Source: Leucocoprinus leucothites
Lineage: Eukaryota > Basidiomycota > Agaricomycetes > Agaricales > Agaricaceae
Reading direction: 5' to 3'
Length of the DNA stretch: 64,000 nucleotides
Assembly: GCA_013368445.1 (NCBI GenBank)
Contig: JAACJO010000008.1
Coordinates: forward strand, 1,798,001-1,862,000
Translations under genes and position numbers: made by a program
Notes under the pieces: generated by a model
The model's database searches: none
Seen by the model: the letters and a program-made list of their open reading frames with translations, nothing else
What the model was told of the DNA's origin: nothing
Part shown: in pieces, positions 10,588-22,020 of the stretch
How the letters are laid out: the number at the start of each line of letters is the position of its first letter
How positions within the stretch are numbered: position 1 is the first letter of the stretch

Positions 10588-12131
10588 TCAACTCTTAGCT
10601 TCTCGCTCAATCCTCTTCTGCCTCTCCCTTTCCTCCGCGCTCGGCCACGGACTCTTCGGAATCTCCCTGCCAGGAGGTCCAATGCTCACATTCAAATCCG
10701 TAACCTCCCCATTCTCAAGGTCATAAACCAGCCCGTGGATGAAGACGTAAGTGCCTTTCAGCCCACTCAGAGTTGTTCCTTGGATCGGTTCTGACATAGA
10801 TGGAGACTTTGGAGGTGCAAGCGACGCGTAATGCTACAATTGAAAGCATAAGCATAGTACAAAGGGAAGGGAGGAGGATACAACGTACGTCGCGCATGAC
10901 GTAGGACCCGGCGATTCGGTCCACATTGGCTTTAACGTTCTCCTCGACGAGTGCGCGGAATGCAGCTTTGGTGTACAAGGTTTATAAGTTTACTGTGTTC
11001 GGACGGACACGTCAATAACGTACGATCATGGAGACTAGGAAGCTCGGTCAAAGGCGTGTGCTCATTGTTGTTCCGGTGGGCAACGATTTCGGGCCTAATC
11101 AGAACGTTCATGAGTCCAGGTCCAAGTGACAGACGGGTGAGATACGCGTACCGAGTTGAAGTCTGATAAATTTCGCGTATAGGTTGAATCCAGGTCTGAA
11201 CTGCAATATGGGCTGGGCGTTCTAGAGGCAATGACATAGGTAACATTGCTGCGGCGACGCCACCACAACCATAGTGACCCATAACAATGACATGCCGGAC
11301 TTCGAGGGTCTCAACGGCATACGAAAGAACCGCGTTTCTACGCCAAGCAAGTTCAGCGAAGTATTGGGCCAGGAGCCAGACGGGCCGCTTACGAATTCAT
11401 ATCCCACTCGTGGAACTGGTTTGCGATTGATCCTGAAGTGAAAATGGTACCGGGTTGAGCGTCAAAAATCGCTTGTTCGGCGACTCTGGATCTGTGGTGA
11501 GTATTGAGGCGATTCGGTACATAGCAAGTACTCACCGACTGTCAGAGCAGTCAATCAACATGTATGGCGGTTCTGTCGCAGAACGCGGGTCAATGCAGGA
11601 AAAATCAAGTCTTATCACTTGTCACGTACTCTGCCCCTTCGCTGACTCTTCAAAAAACATGGGATTACTAGTCAATGTGTTCTCCCTAAAAGCGTGATTT
11701 CCTTTAACTAATTCCTCGATATCGGATATATATTGAGCTGAAGTCCTGCATTGGCGTGTTTGCATTATCGGATATCCATTGTTCCTATTAGCCGCCGTTG
11801 AACTGTGGGGCAGCTGTCTGGTAACAGCAGCAGTGCGTGTGGTCGATCCCAGTAAATTCGCCGATGGAGGTTGAATGGCGGTCGTACAGTACGAGCGATT
11901 GCGGAACGATTCAAGATGAGCGACCCATGGGGGGATACTTGTCCGATATACTCCGAGGCCACTGCTCTTGAAGCTTTCCTCGGGGCCCCGAGTTTCTTTG
12001 GTAAGGTTCGTACGCCGTTTCCTGGTCGAGTTGGACACAAATGTTCGAGTTTGTCCTGTCGCAACTGCCTCATGAGTTGCGACTAAAGTGCGCAAAGAGA
12101 ACTGCCTCTGAACGAGGACAGAAAAAGGCAT
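10588..12131 (-). CDS. beta-class carbonic anhydrase
   Basis: Hydrates CO2 to bicarbonate with a zinc held by two Cys, His and usually Asp. Exons on the minus strand read in order: QYISDIEELVKGN...FFEESAKGQ, KPPYMLIDCSDSR (first zinc Cys plus the Asp-Arg dyad), VAEQAIFDAQPGTIF..IANQF, NAVLSYAVETLEVRHVIVMG followed by HYGCGG (zinc His and Cys), WIQPIREIYQ, PAFRALVEENVKANVDRIAG, and VFIHGLVYDLENGEVTDLNV near the C-terminus. The junctions I used have GT..AG borders and keep frame. The last exon is 10588-10833 (82 codons with stop). The N-terminus is uncertain: the frame is open back to an ATG at 12131, giving an Arg- and Ser-rich leader that could be a mitochondrial presequence, while an ATG at 11765 would give a shorter, cytosol-like form. 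Confidence 0.9.
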
Positions 12132-13130
12132 GAGTGTGTCGAAGTTGTGTGGCGGAACAAGCTACGTTCGGGTTGAAAGAACTGGCTTTGATCCTGCCAA
12201 CCAATGAGGGCCCTGCAAGGCCTTCCGTATCGGGAAGTTCCATTTCAAATGGTCATCCCATCGCTGGGAGGCTTTGAAGCATTTATGTCCTGATATTTGG
12301 CTTGAAACCTGCGATTTCTTGTGTTTACGAGCGGAGGACGATGTTGGAAGGAGAGAGAGATATCTGAGCGGTCTGGGCCTTCCAGAGACTAGCGTATGAG
12401 TGATGTTAGAGTAGTAAATAAAGACAAACATACTCGCTGTCGGGAGTTTCGTACCTTCATTCCGTTGAACATTTACATCTTCAGCAGTTCAATCTCTGGC
12501 CTATGAGCGCCAAATTTACTGCTGGCTCCAGTTTAAGTCTCGCGAATGTATATGTGATGGGCACATAGGAGCTTTAACGGCACTTGGAAGTTGGTGTGCG
12601 TCGAGAACCGAAATAATCGGCAATTCGGAAAGTACCCGCAAATACTTTCAAATTTCCGACTCGACTTTCATAACGTGCGACATCGGTCTTCAAAGTCCGG
12701 AGAATATATCCGCACGCGTAAATTTGCTGTCGCGTGTAGTGTTTACACGAAGACCAAAATCGTATGTGTTCGGTTTACTTTGAAGTTACCACGGGATCTC
12801 GAGCCTCAAGGGTATCCATATTCTCAGCGTCTCCTCAGGTGCAGAGGTCTAACATGGCCCCTAAGTTCACCAGAGAAGCTATTCTTACATGGGAGGATGT
12901 AGTACAAAGCTGCATGCGACCGCATGATCAGCAAGGGGCGTACGAGATCAAAGCTTCGTCTTCTCGTCACGAGGGCGGCATATGACGTCGGATACATGCG
13001 TCTTTAGCCCCGTCCCAAATCAAATTATACGCTCTAAACATATATATATATCCTATCTTCTCTTCTTGAACCAACCTGACGCCACTGTCACCGTACTACA
13101 GGTGTAAGAGCTCCAAGCTCAACTCTCGAG
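12132..13130. other. intergenic between carbonic anhydrase and hexosaminidase
   Basis: No family recognised. A plus-strand open stretch at 12764-12985 (about 73 codons, containing KFTREAILTWEDVVQ) has no supporting motif or splice structure. The right end holds the hexosaminidase promoter. Confidence 0.45.
13040..13064 (+). promoter_or_regulatory. TATA-like run and CT tract upstream of the hexosaminidase gene
   Basis: TATATATATATCC followed by CTATCTTCTCTTCTTG lies about 65-90 bases before the start codon at 13131. A TATA element followed by a pyrimidine tract is a common core promoter layout in filamentous fungi. Inferred from position and composition only. Confidence 0.4.
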
Positions 13131-15255
13131 ATGATTGCCCTCCTTTACACTTTTCTGTTCTTCCCGCTTGCGTTTGCGATATGGCCCAGGCCACAGAACT
13201 TGACGACTGGCACAATACCTCTCCGTCTTTCTCCTAGTTTTTCTATCAAGCTATCCGGAGTTAGTCAAGTACCCAAGGACCTCTCTGATGCTATTCAACG
13301 TACCACCAATTTCCTCAAGACCGACAAATTACAAGCGCTCGTACCGGACAGGGGAGCATCTTCGTCTGACGCAGTCACCTCGGCAAAGGTATTGCAATCT
13401 CTCACTGCCAAGTTATCCCAGACTTCGGGGTCGGTGAAGAGCATCAGTGAAGGTGCAATGGCCGGCCTTGGAGCTTCGGACGAAAGTTATACTTTGCAAG
13501 TACCGGCGAATGGTGGAACTGCAACCTTGACAGCGAACACTGCATTGGGACTTTTCAGAGGGTTAATTACCTTCGGGCAGTTGTGGTACGACCTGGACGG
13601 GACGACATACACGCTCAATGCTCCAATCCAAATTACGGATTCCCCTGCTTATGTGAGTGCGTTAATATCGTATCCTCTTCGTCATAAAATAACCATGCAA
13701 ACGCTCTACCCAGCCTTATCGAGGATTTATGCTGGATACATCACGGAACTAGTAAATAACAATTTCCCAAACACCCTCGTGATACATACACTCAACCCTC
13801 CCCAGTTTTCCTGTCGATGACATCAAACGCACCTTGGACGCAATGAGCTGGGTCAAAATCAACCATTTACACTGGCACATTGTCGACTCCCAATCTTTCC
13901 CCCTCGTCGTTCCGGGATTCGAGGAACTATCTCAAAAAGGAGCATATTCATCGTCCCAAGTTTATACCCCTGATAATGTTAAGGATATCGTCGCCTATGC
14001 CGCTGCGGTACGTGCGAAACCCCGCACTCTTCTCTATTCTCGTTTCTACGACTGACGCTGACATGTATTCTCATAGCGCGGTATTGATGTTATGGTCGAG
14101 ATTGATACCCCTGGACATACGGCAATCATATCAAAATCTCATCCTGAGCACATTGCATGTCCTGAAGCTTCCCCCTGGTCACAATTTGCCAACGGTGAGC
14201 CAGTTCTACCCTGGCATCAGTGACAGTATAATTGAACCTAGAATGGAATCGCAGAGCCTCCTGCTGGCCAACTTCGTCTTGCTAGCCCAGCAACGACACA
14301 GTTCACGGCTAATCTGTTCAAAGCCGTTTCTTCGATGTTCCCCTCCAAGCTTCTCAGCACGGGAGGCGATGAGTTGAATACGAACTGCTATGCAAAAGAC
14401 GGTCCGACGCAACAAGACCTCAGTGAGTTGTGTTTGACAGACGTGGATGTATGAACCTGAAAGATCATCTTGCCCTTAGAGTCTCAAGGCAAGACGCTTG
14501 AGCAAGCATTAGATACGTTCACGCAAGCCACTCATTCTGTCCTTGAAGCTTCAGGGAAGACACCAGTCGTTTGGGAAGGTAACATCAGGCTTTCGTGGTG
14601 GCATCTTTACGAGCATCACTGAATTTAGCGAATAGAAATGGCACTCGAACATCAAGTTAAACTCAGCAACGAAACAATAGTCTTGTAAGCCATAGATGAA
14701 CCTGACTGCCTCTTGACTATGCTTATGTTATGTGTTCGTAGGGTATGGATTTCTTCGCAGCACGTCGCAGCGGTTGCCCAAAAAGGGTTCAGACTGATCC
14801 ACGCTGCGTCCGACTTTTTCTACCTCGATTGCGGAGCCGGAGATTGGCTCGGCGACAACATCAACGGCAATAGCTGGTGTGATCCTTTCAAGACATGGCA
14901 AAAGTCGTACTCGTTCAACCCGACTGACGGACTGACGACGACTCAGGCTAAATTAGTTGTCGGCGGTATGGCTTACCATAGCAGTTGGCTGGACCACATA
15001 CTCATAATATATCAACTAGGTCAACAATTGTTGTGGGCCGAACAATCCGGTCCCTCCAACCTCGATTCCATTGTCTGGCCACGAGCTGCAGCGTCAGCTG
15101 AGCTTTTCTGGTCCGGCCCCGGAGGTGACGTTAGGACTGCGCTTCCGAGGTTACACGAAGTGGCGTATCGATTTATGCAGAGAGGTGTGAGGGCTATTCC
15201 ACTACAACCTCAGTGGTGCGCTCTGAGGCCGGGTGCTTGTGACATTGATGCGTAA
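13131..15255 (+). CDS. beta-N-acetylhexosaminidase, glycoside hydrolase family 20, secreted
   Basis: Removes terminal N-acetylglucosamine from chitin oligomers and glycans, as in cell-wall turnover. Nine exons: 13131-13652, 13714-13751, 13806-14007, 14077-14194, 14255-14422, 14480-14578, 14636-14684, 14742-14965, 15020-15255. They total 1,656 bases (551 residues) in one frame. A hydrophobic signal peptide (LLYTFLFFPLAFA) opens the protein. Next comes the N-terminal GH20b-type domain, then YPYRGFMLDTSRNYFPVDDI, WVKINHLHWHIVDSQSFPL, VMVEIDTPGH, and the catalytic Asp-Glu in LLSTGGDELN, where substrate-assisted catalysis is expected. Tryptophans of the binding pocket follow (VVWEEM, LLWAEQ). The C-terminus includes two cysteines (QWCALRPGACD). 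Length and order match fungal enzymes. Confidence 0.96.
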
Positions 15256-15711
15256 TTATCTTCTCTTTTTTTATATGAGAAGAGTCGGTAAGTTACATTA
15301 ATGTTCGGGTTTTCTTTTTCTTTTCTTTTTGTCTAGGCGTATGAGGTTTTTGTTGAGGGTGAGGGGTGTGGTGTTGAAGTATACGGGTGTTCAGTTGACT
15401 TGGGAGTTGTTCGGGATTTGGACGAGGGCTTTGGCGATCTCGGGGATTGGATTGGGGAGTTGGGTCATATATGCCCGGATAATTCAAAATCCTTAGTCGT
15501 TGCGGTGCGAACTTTGGTTTTCAATAGGCTCTTTCTTCTGGAATAAGATAGACATCAAAATGTCGAGTAAATAAATAACTGCTACTCCATGAACCTCCTT
15601 CTACTTCATATCCTAGTAAATCGGTCAGAAGTGCCTAGAACAACCAGAACGCATCCCTAAAGCAACCTAGAAATTAAATATACTGCTAGCTATTGTTGAG
15701 TAAATATGCGT
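15256..15711. other. intergenic with a T-rich then GT/GA-rich low-complexity stretch
   Basis: Position 15,307-15,470 is strongly strand-asymmetric: TTTTCTTTTTC runs, then G- and T-rich sequence with few C. No gene recognised. Confidence 0.5.
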
Positions 15712-17388
15712 TCATGGTGTTATGCTGTCCATGTGGTCCTCCGAGTCAGGCTCTGTAGTATGAACAGAAGTGAGGGCATGATCTTCTAAATTATCAAACC
15801 CAATACGAGAAGGCACTTCACACTTCGATAAGCTCATAAGCGTGCGCAAGTTGAACAAACGGACGTCTGCAACTTCAACGACATGTAGTAACAGCATTAT
15901 TGTCAGAACTACTGCAATGTCCAGGATCACAAGCGCAATCAAGAATGGTGCACTTGCCACCAAGGCAGTCTGCTGATACTGCACGGTGACGTTCTGATTA
16001 ATGTAGGAATATTCATTTATCAGGGTGTCGAGAGGATTGCCTGCCTTACATTTGTATCCACTGGTGTAAATTTTAGAGGCAGTTTGAACGAGTTGACCCA
16101 TGTTCTCGTTGATCCTGCTCAGCGGGAGAACAGGGAAAACCACGCCGACGTTGAGCAGGTACAGTCTTGGGATCAAGCCCCAACCAATGAGCCCCCACCA
16201 AGACAAGGAATGAAACAGGACTCATTTCATCACCGAGTTCATCTTGTCAGTTGAGGGCATACATGGTGCTGTGGGAGAAAATGGCATGCGCCACGCTCTC
16301 CGGAAAGTTTCCCAAGAGTGAGGAAGAAGGAGGGAATGGGACTGCCCTCAGGATATTCTGGTGCAGCGTAACTTTGGCTCTTAGTAACTTGCTACTGTGC
16401 ACTGTGCATGACAAGACACTCGCTAAAATGGGGCAGGGAGGGATAATTTTGGGTGACCATGATTCTTCTGGGAGATTGATTAATGGGTTGGCAATGGTAA
16501 GGTCCATGGGTCCTTGGTCATGACCAATAATCAGGACAGCCATCTGTGGACTAGGGATTGATGGCATGCCTTGGCCAAGGTAAAGGGGTACGGTCGATCC
16601 TGGTGGCATGGAAGAAGCCTCCAAATTGAGTAAGTACCAAAGAGTGCCATCACCCAAGTCTACGAGTTCTGAGTCTTACACGGTGAAGTTGGACCAGTGG
16701 CAGTCGTAGTTGTACATGACTACATCAGTCTCATATGTGAAAGTTGCTTGGCTTGAATTCAAGCCCGTTTTTGGCCAAGGGATGAGCATCTGCTCATTCT
16801 CCACATGATACCCATATGTATAGTTATGTAGCCATTCTGATTCAACAATGGCGGCTGCCTTCTGTGAGCATACCCTTTGATCAGCAGACTCCCAAGGGCC
16901 TTCCATTGTCATATTGGCAATTTCCAACTCTTGAGAGTGCAGTGTGGGGGAATATCCAATGTCAATTGCACTAGAACCCAGGATTCCCAATGCTAACACC
17001 ATTATGAGTGATATATATGCCAGCCAGTATTCTGGGGATGTTTTTCTCGAAAAAAAGTGGCCAGTCTGAGTGAGGAATCCACTGGTTATCCTGGAAACCT
17101 GATCTGTGTGACCGACATCAAGGTGCCCATCACATTTGTGTTGAGTGTGAAATTCTGCACTGAAAATGACATTGATAATGTCTTGGAGAAGGGATGCAGC
17201 CAGAGTGTGCAAGACAACAGTTGTAGCTGTCGTCACTGCTTTAATTTTGTGGGTCGACAGATAAGGTGGTGGATTTATGGTAATAGGTTTGATCAAGGAC
17301 CAGCAACCAACCAGGATAATAACAAGCTCGAGAGCTGCAAAGGCACCTATATGGTAAAAGAGATCACATTTATCAACTTGAGGGATCC
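15712..17388 (-). pseudogene. decayed unknown membrane protein gene, paralog 1
   Basis: I do not recognise the family. The minus-strand translation begins with VDKCDLFYHIGAFAALE and a hydrophobic helix, then INPPPYLST and a second helix, DQVSRITSGFLTQTG, a third helix (LAYISLIMVLALGILG), a long outer domain with ENEQMLIPWP and FTYETDVVMYNYDCHW, and a last helix (FLIALVILDIAVVLTIMLLL). It aligns to the copy at 52,869-54,601 along its whole length. The frame is broken by a TAA at 16676-16678, a stop at 16247-16249 and a frameshift near 16,100-16,150, none of which I could remove with an intron. The layout suggests a multi-helix membrane protein with a large non-cytosolic domain. Confidence 0.72.
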
Positions 17389-18258
17389 TTTCAAGTTACA
17401 TGTAAAAAGTCAGGCACAAGAGCATTTACTGCCCAGTAGGAATGATGCAATACCTTGTCCACTTCTAGCAGCTGGCAACTTCCAATACTCCTTCCATGGC
17501 CCTCATGCATTGTTTGGTGCAGGAAAGAGCTCATTGACAACGGGAGAGGGTCTTAATAGCCTAGTAAACAACCCTCAACTGGCTTTCAAGTATGTAGTAT
17601 TGCAACCAAAGAATTCATCACAATTCTGAACTGCCACCATCATGGCATGTTATCATTTCATTGGCGGCATGTTACTGTTGTAAGATGATAGTCACCTTGC
17701 TTTATTTGTGATGAGCCAGAATGGGTTTAGGTTGTTTCTGAACGCTACTTTGGAGAGAAGTAAACTGTCAGTCTGTCACAAGAGCCCACCAAAAAATGAG
17801 CCAAGGTGTCTCATCCTGAAAATCTATACCCATAGGGCTAAGCATGGGAATGTCAATTTTGAAAGTTACTGTGTCGCACGCATTGTACTAGATACACCTG
17901 ATGAACCTGCTTTTCCTGCCTAGTTAGATAGTGGTAAGGGGGTGTTACCAGGGTCTAGTAAGGCAGAAAAAGTGGGCTTATCAGGTGTGTAGATACTAAC
18001 TGTGTCCATTAATTATGGTGTACCCTCAGGCTCGAATGCACATCCCTCATGGTTAAGATGATTCTGGCTCTTGCACACCAAGCGAGCTTACTTGCCTTAA
18101 AATACATTTATTTGGTTATGATCAAGTTACAGTATCCTTCAACTGGTACCTGAATAGCACTATGTATGAAGGTTTGGTAGCTGATTCCTGATAGAATCTA
18201 AATTGGAAGGTGAGGAACAGCATTGCCTTCAAAACACATTCACTTACTTAATCAAATG
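17389..18258. other. region between the decayed gene and the retrotransposon insertion
   Basis: No gene recognised. At its right end, joining across the insertion and counting the target duplication once, the minus strand continues the frame of the paralog at 52,874 for only a few codons before a TAA at 18248-18250. Its last codons therefore probably lie just left of 18,264. A SINE-like stretch lies at about 17,950-18,095. Confidence 0.5.
17950..18095 (-). mobile_element. possible tRNA-derived SINE or tRNA relic
   Basis: On the minus strand an A-box-like TAAGCTCGCTTGG (plus 18,078-18,090) is followed about 50 bases later by a B-box-like GCATTCGAGCC (plus 18,029-18,039), the layout of an RNA polymerase III internal promoter. 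The stem pairing expected of a real tRNA is not obvious and there is no clear tail or target duplication. Weak call. Confidence 0.28.
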
Positions 18259-18263
18259 TACCC

Positions 18264-18876
18264 TGTTGAAACAGTAATTGCTGCTACACAGCATAGTGCA
18301 CAGTGACTGAGCAATCTATGACACACTCACTTTGTAAGAACAATAGTTCGGTCAGTTGTAACGGCAAGTAATCAGTGTAGAATGGTAGCTGAGTAAGGTT
18401 GTGTAAAACATTGAGTTCAAGTGAAGCAATGATGATGATAGTTGTTTAGTTGTATACAATAGAATTGGTAAAACTTCTTCTACCACTGAATTCTAGTCCG
18501 TATTTTATATGTTTCTACAATATCTACTGAGTCATAGAACATATCGCATATTATCGACTCATATTGTGGTATCATAATCATTCTGACTGTGTCTGAGTTG
18601 TTCTGACTCATTACTAGTCATATATGTTATCCTGACTCATGAATGGCTTCTTCTAGAGTCATTCCGACTAACTATTTAGTCTACGGATATCATGTACAGT
18701 CATACTACATATCATGGAATATATTAAGACATAATGATCGGATCATAACTATAAGTACTGATCCATGATAGAATCAATCCTAGAATAGTCTGAGAGCAAT
18801 TATTGGAAAGGTTCTCATGCTCACTAAGGGCAAGTCCATAGGGCACTTCGTTAGAGCGTTTAATACTTTCGCAACA
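18264..18876 (-). repeat. copia LTR, intact (3' LTR of the element)
   Basis: 613 bases, starting TGTTG and ending CAACA, matching 27012-27549 plus 52794-52868. The uninterrupted GAGCAATT at 18794-18801 shows the target at which the second LTR was later split. Confidence 0.95.
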
Positions 18877-18887
18877 CTCCTCCTTGC
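18877..18887 (-). other. copia polypurine tract
   Basis: Read on the minus strand, a purine run containing AAGGAGGAG directly precedes the TGTTGCG start of the 3' LTR, the expected place of the plus-strand primer. Confidence 0.75.
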
Positions 18888-18927
18888 TCGAAGCTCAGGT
18901 AAACCTTAAACCATAGTAAGGTAAGAA

Positions 18928-20277
18928 TCATTTAAAGAGAATATGATCTAGATTTTTAGTAAGTAAATTGGCAGGGTTATTTTTCCCTTTAATAAAATCT
19001 ATTACAAGTTTCCCTTGTGCGATCCATTGCCTTATGACATGATAATGAATATTGACGTGTTTTGAGTGTTTCTCAGTTACTGGGTTTTCAGCCCAAAACT
19101 TCAAACCCATATTATCTCTAAATAAAATAGGAGGATTGATCATTATCCCAATTTCTTGTAAGAGATTGGATATCCAAACAAGTTGTTTTCCTGTGTTGGA
19201 TATTGCCATATACTCAGCTTCAGTAGAAGATGTTGCGACAGACTTTTGTCTTCGAGAAGACCAAGAAATTGGTGCATTCCCTATCAACACAATGTTGCCT
19301 GTTACGCTTAATTGAGTGTCAGGATCTTGAGCCCAATCCAAATCTGAATATGCTCGTACATCGATAATTGGTTTATTATTTTTGAATTGAACTCCAGAAG
19401 AAGTATATGAGATACTATACTTCTGTGTTTGATTCAAGTATAGAAGTAGATGCATTCCTGCTCAATAATGAGCAGCAGATGGGTTAACCATGTGTTGTGA
19501 TAATTTAACGGTGGCAAAGCCAATATCTGGTCTTGTACCAATCATCAAATACATGATTGATCCTACTAGTTGCTGATAAGCATTCGTGAATTTGGGACTT
19601 GCTTGTTCTTTGTTCTTTTCAAAGATATATCCTCGAGGAAGTGGAGTTTCTTCATAGCCAGAAACTTCAAATCATTCTAAGATTTTCTTTAAATAAACAG
19701 TTTGATCTATCAAAAGCTCTCACTTTTTTCGATTGTGAATAATAGTCATTCCTAGGAATTCTGCATCAGGTCCTAAGTCACGACATTCCCATTTCTTCAT
19801 GAATGCTGCTTTCTTTTCAGCAAGAAGTTTAGAACCTTTTGGTCCTATGAACTTAGCATCGTCTACATATACTAATGCAATGATCAATTGATTTGTTGAT
19901 TTGTCGCACATATAGTATACTCTGGCATCAATGGTCGAACATGTAAAGCCCAATTCTTCCATGTAAGAAGAAAGTTCAATCTACCATTGACGTCCAGACG
20001 GCTTTAGTCTATAAAGTGACCATTCCAATTTAAGAATGCTCCCAAGAGGTGCTGATTTCATTTCGAAACCTTCAGGCATCTCCATATATATCTCTTCGTC
20101 GAGTTGTCTGTAAAGATATGCAGTTTTCACATCTAGGCCAAACATATCCCAGTTGTGAAGTGCTGCAAGTGCAAATATAAGACGGGTTGTCTCATATCGG
20201 ACTACAGGACTAAAGAGTTCATCAAAGTCAATTCCCTCTACTTGGGAAAATCCTTTGGCAACCAGTCAAGCACGTTT
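18928..20277 (-). pseudogene. copia reverse transcriptase and RNase H, decayed
   Basis: The minus-strand translation gives the copia RT core: LVAKGFSQVEGIDFDELFSP, LDVKTAYLYRQLDEEIYMEMP (with catalytic Asp), then LIIALVYVDDAKFIG (YVDD active site) at about 19,850. RNase H follows (DLDWAQDPDTQLSVTG, WSSRRQKSVATSSTEAEYMA) and ends with NPANLLTKNLDHILFK near 18,928. Stops interrupt the frame, including TGA at 20266-20268 (in KRA*LVAKG, where relatives have Arg) and a TAG near 19,981. Frame changes occur near 19,460-19,720. Confidence 0.9.
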
Positions 20278-22020
20278 TCACCCATCTGATTTAGGAGTAA
20301 ATACCCATCGATTTTTAATTGCTTTTCTTCCTTCCGGAAGCTTGGTAATAGAATACACCTTTCTATTATCCAATGCGTTTAACTCTTCCATGCATGCTTC
20401 CATCCATTGTTTAGAAATGTCTGGTGGAAGTCTTGCTAAGTGTGAGAACTTTTTTGGAGTTAAGTCATCCTCAACTTTGCAAGCGCATAGGTAATCAATA
20501 AATTGTACCCCTTCTTCTTTACAAAGTTTGTTAAGATGGATTGTCAGAGCTGATTCAGCATTTTTGCTGATATTCATCGGACTTCCATCTCCTCCTTGAT
20601 TAATATCAGGAGTATTTTGTGAAGGATATTGATCTGTTGTCCTATTTTGTATTGCTCTATCGAAGTCACGGCTTCTTTGTCTTCGAATGCGAAGATTTTC
20701 GAATATGGGACTTCTATTTATAAGAGCTCGGACTGGATGTTCTCTTTCTCCATATATGTTACCTTCACGAAAAGGGGGTTTCCTATTTCGTTGAGGTCTT
20801 TCTGGTAAGACTCTGATTGGAGAAGGCTGATCCTGTGGTTGATCTAAATTTTCAAGAAGAGTATCTCCCCTTCTGAATGTACATCGAACCACTGTTAATG
20901 GATCTTCTGGAGGTGGTACATATGATGGGTAATTTTTAAGGTTCACCTGTTCATATATGTTTTCTTTTTGCTGTTTGTGTTGGCGATCAGATAAACTTTG
21001 GTCTAATTGACTCCAGTTGTGCTTTCTCGTCGGAGATTCTTGTATAACTTCTCTGCGAGATTGTTGCATCGAATGTTCAAGAAGTCTTCTTTTAGAGGAA
21101 TGAGGTAGTCTGTCTGAATCACCGGTCTCGGGAGAATACTCCTGAGGGGGATCTTTGTACCTCGAAAAATCATATGGAGAAGGTGATCGAGAATAACTAA
21201 AGGATCTAGATTGTGATCTATTTCCAGGAGATCTCGGATCATCTGTGGGATGCAAGCTTATGCTTCTTAGACATTCATTTAAGTCTTGCATTTCATCCTC
21301 ATCCATGTATGACAGATGATTATTATAATCTGATTGATCATTGCGTGGTGTTTGTTCAGGTATTTTGACCTCAGATTCACTCTCCTCCTTGATTTGTACA
21401 GATCGAGGGGGGTATGGAGTTGGCTTTCTATGCTTGAGAGGCTTTATCTCAGGCTTAGAGCTCGAACCCTGAATGAACTCAGGCTTGCTGATGAGACTCC
21501 TGTCAGGTCTCGGAGCAACTATACTAGAACCACATTGAGGTCTCTTCCCTCTCTTATTGGAGTCAGAAGACTTCGGAGATTTAGGACTTAAATCGTCGGA
21601 GGAAGACGAACTATTCCGATGAGGGTTGAGATAATAATCCAAAGGGTCATAGGAAGAGCTATTGCTGTTCCCTGGGACAGCAGGTAAGGGGCGATTAGCC
21701 CATACACCCTCAGAAGATCCTAAGACTGTCATAGGTGTCTCGGATTCTTTACACTTTGGAAAATGACTTTCTATGAATATAGCTTGGTTTTCCGTGAATA
21801 CCGTATTATTGTGCATATGCATGAATAGGTAATTCTTTTTGTCAAGGGTGCATCCTAAATGGATCATATATTCTGTTTTGGAACTGAGAGCATTATTCCT
21901 TACTTCATCAGGAAGGAAAACATGTGCTCCGCAACCAAACACCTTTAAGTGATTAATCAAAGGCTTTCTGCCAGAGATCATCTCAGATGGTGTCCTCCAA
22001 TTCAAATGCAACAGTGGCAT
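20278..22020 (-). pseudogene. copia integrase C-terminal part, linker and RT N-terminus
   Basis: 580 codons without a stop. They begin MPLLHLNWRTPSEMISGRKP and HLKVFGCGAHVFLPDE, the copia post-core integrase motif. A long Ser-, Pro- and charge-rich linker follows (about residues 100-460), then the N-terminal RT block LARLPPDISKQWMEACMEEL and KAIKNRWVFTPKSDG. The ATG at 22,020 is not a real start: it directly follows an in-frame TGA (22021-22023) where relatives have Arg. Confidence 0.88.

Larger units (their letters stand above)
6261..11060. repeat. segmental duplication, copy B (with F-box gene in the middle)
   Basis: Partner of the copy at 2,708-5,830. The transporter with its flank (6,261-8,770) and the carbonic anhydrase end (10,440-11,060) align to copy A. 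About 1.66 kb in between (8,780-10,430), holding the F-box gene, has no counterpart there. The host gene for carbonic anhydrase continues beyond the duplicated part to 12,131. Confidence 0.82.

Noticed and set aside
15293..15487. Minus-strand open frame rich in Pro, Gln and Lys
   Set aside because: Low-complexity, strand-biased intergenic DNA with no start context or family motif.
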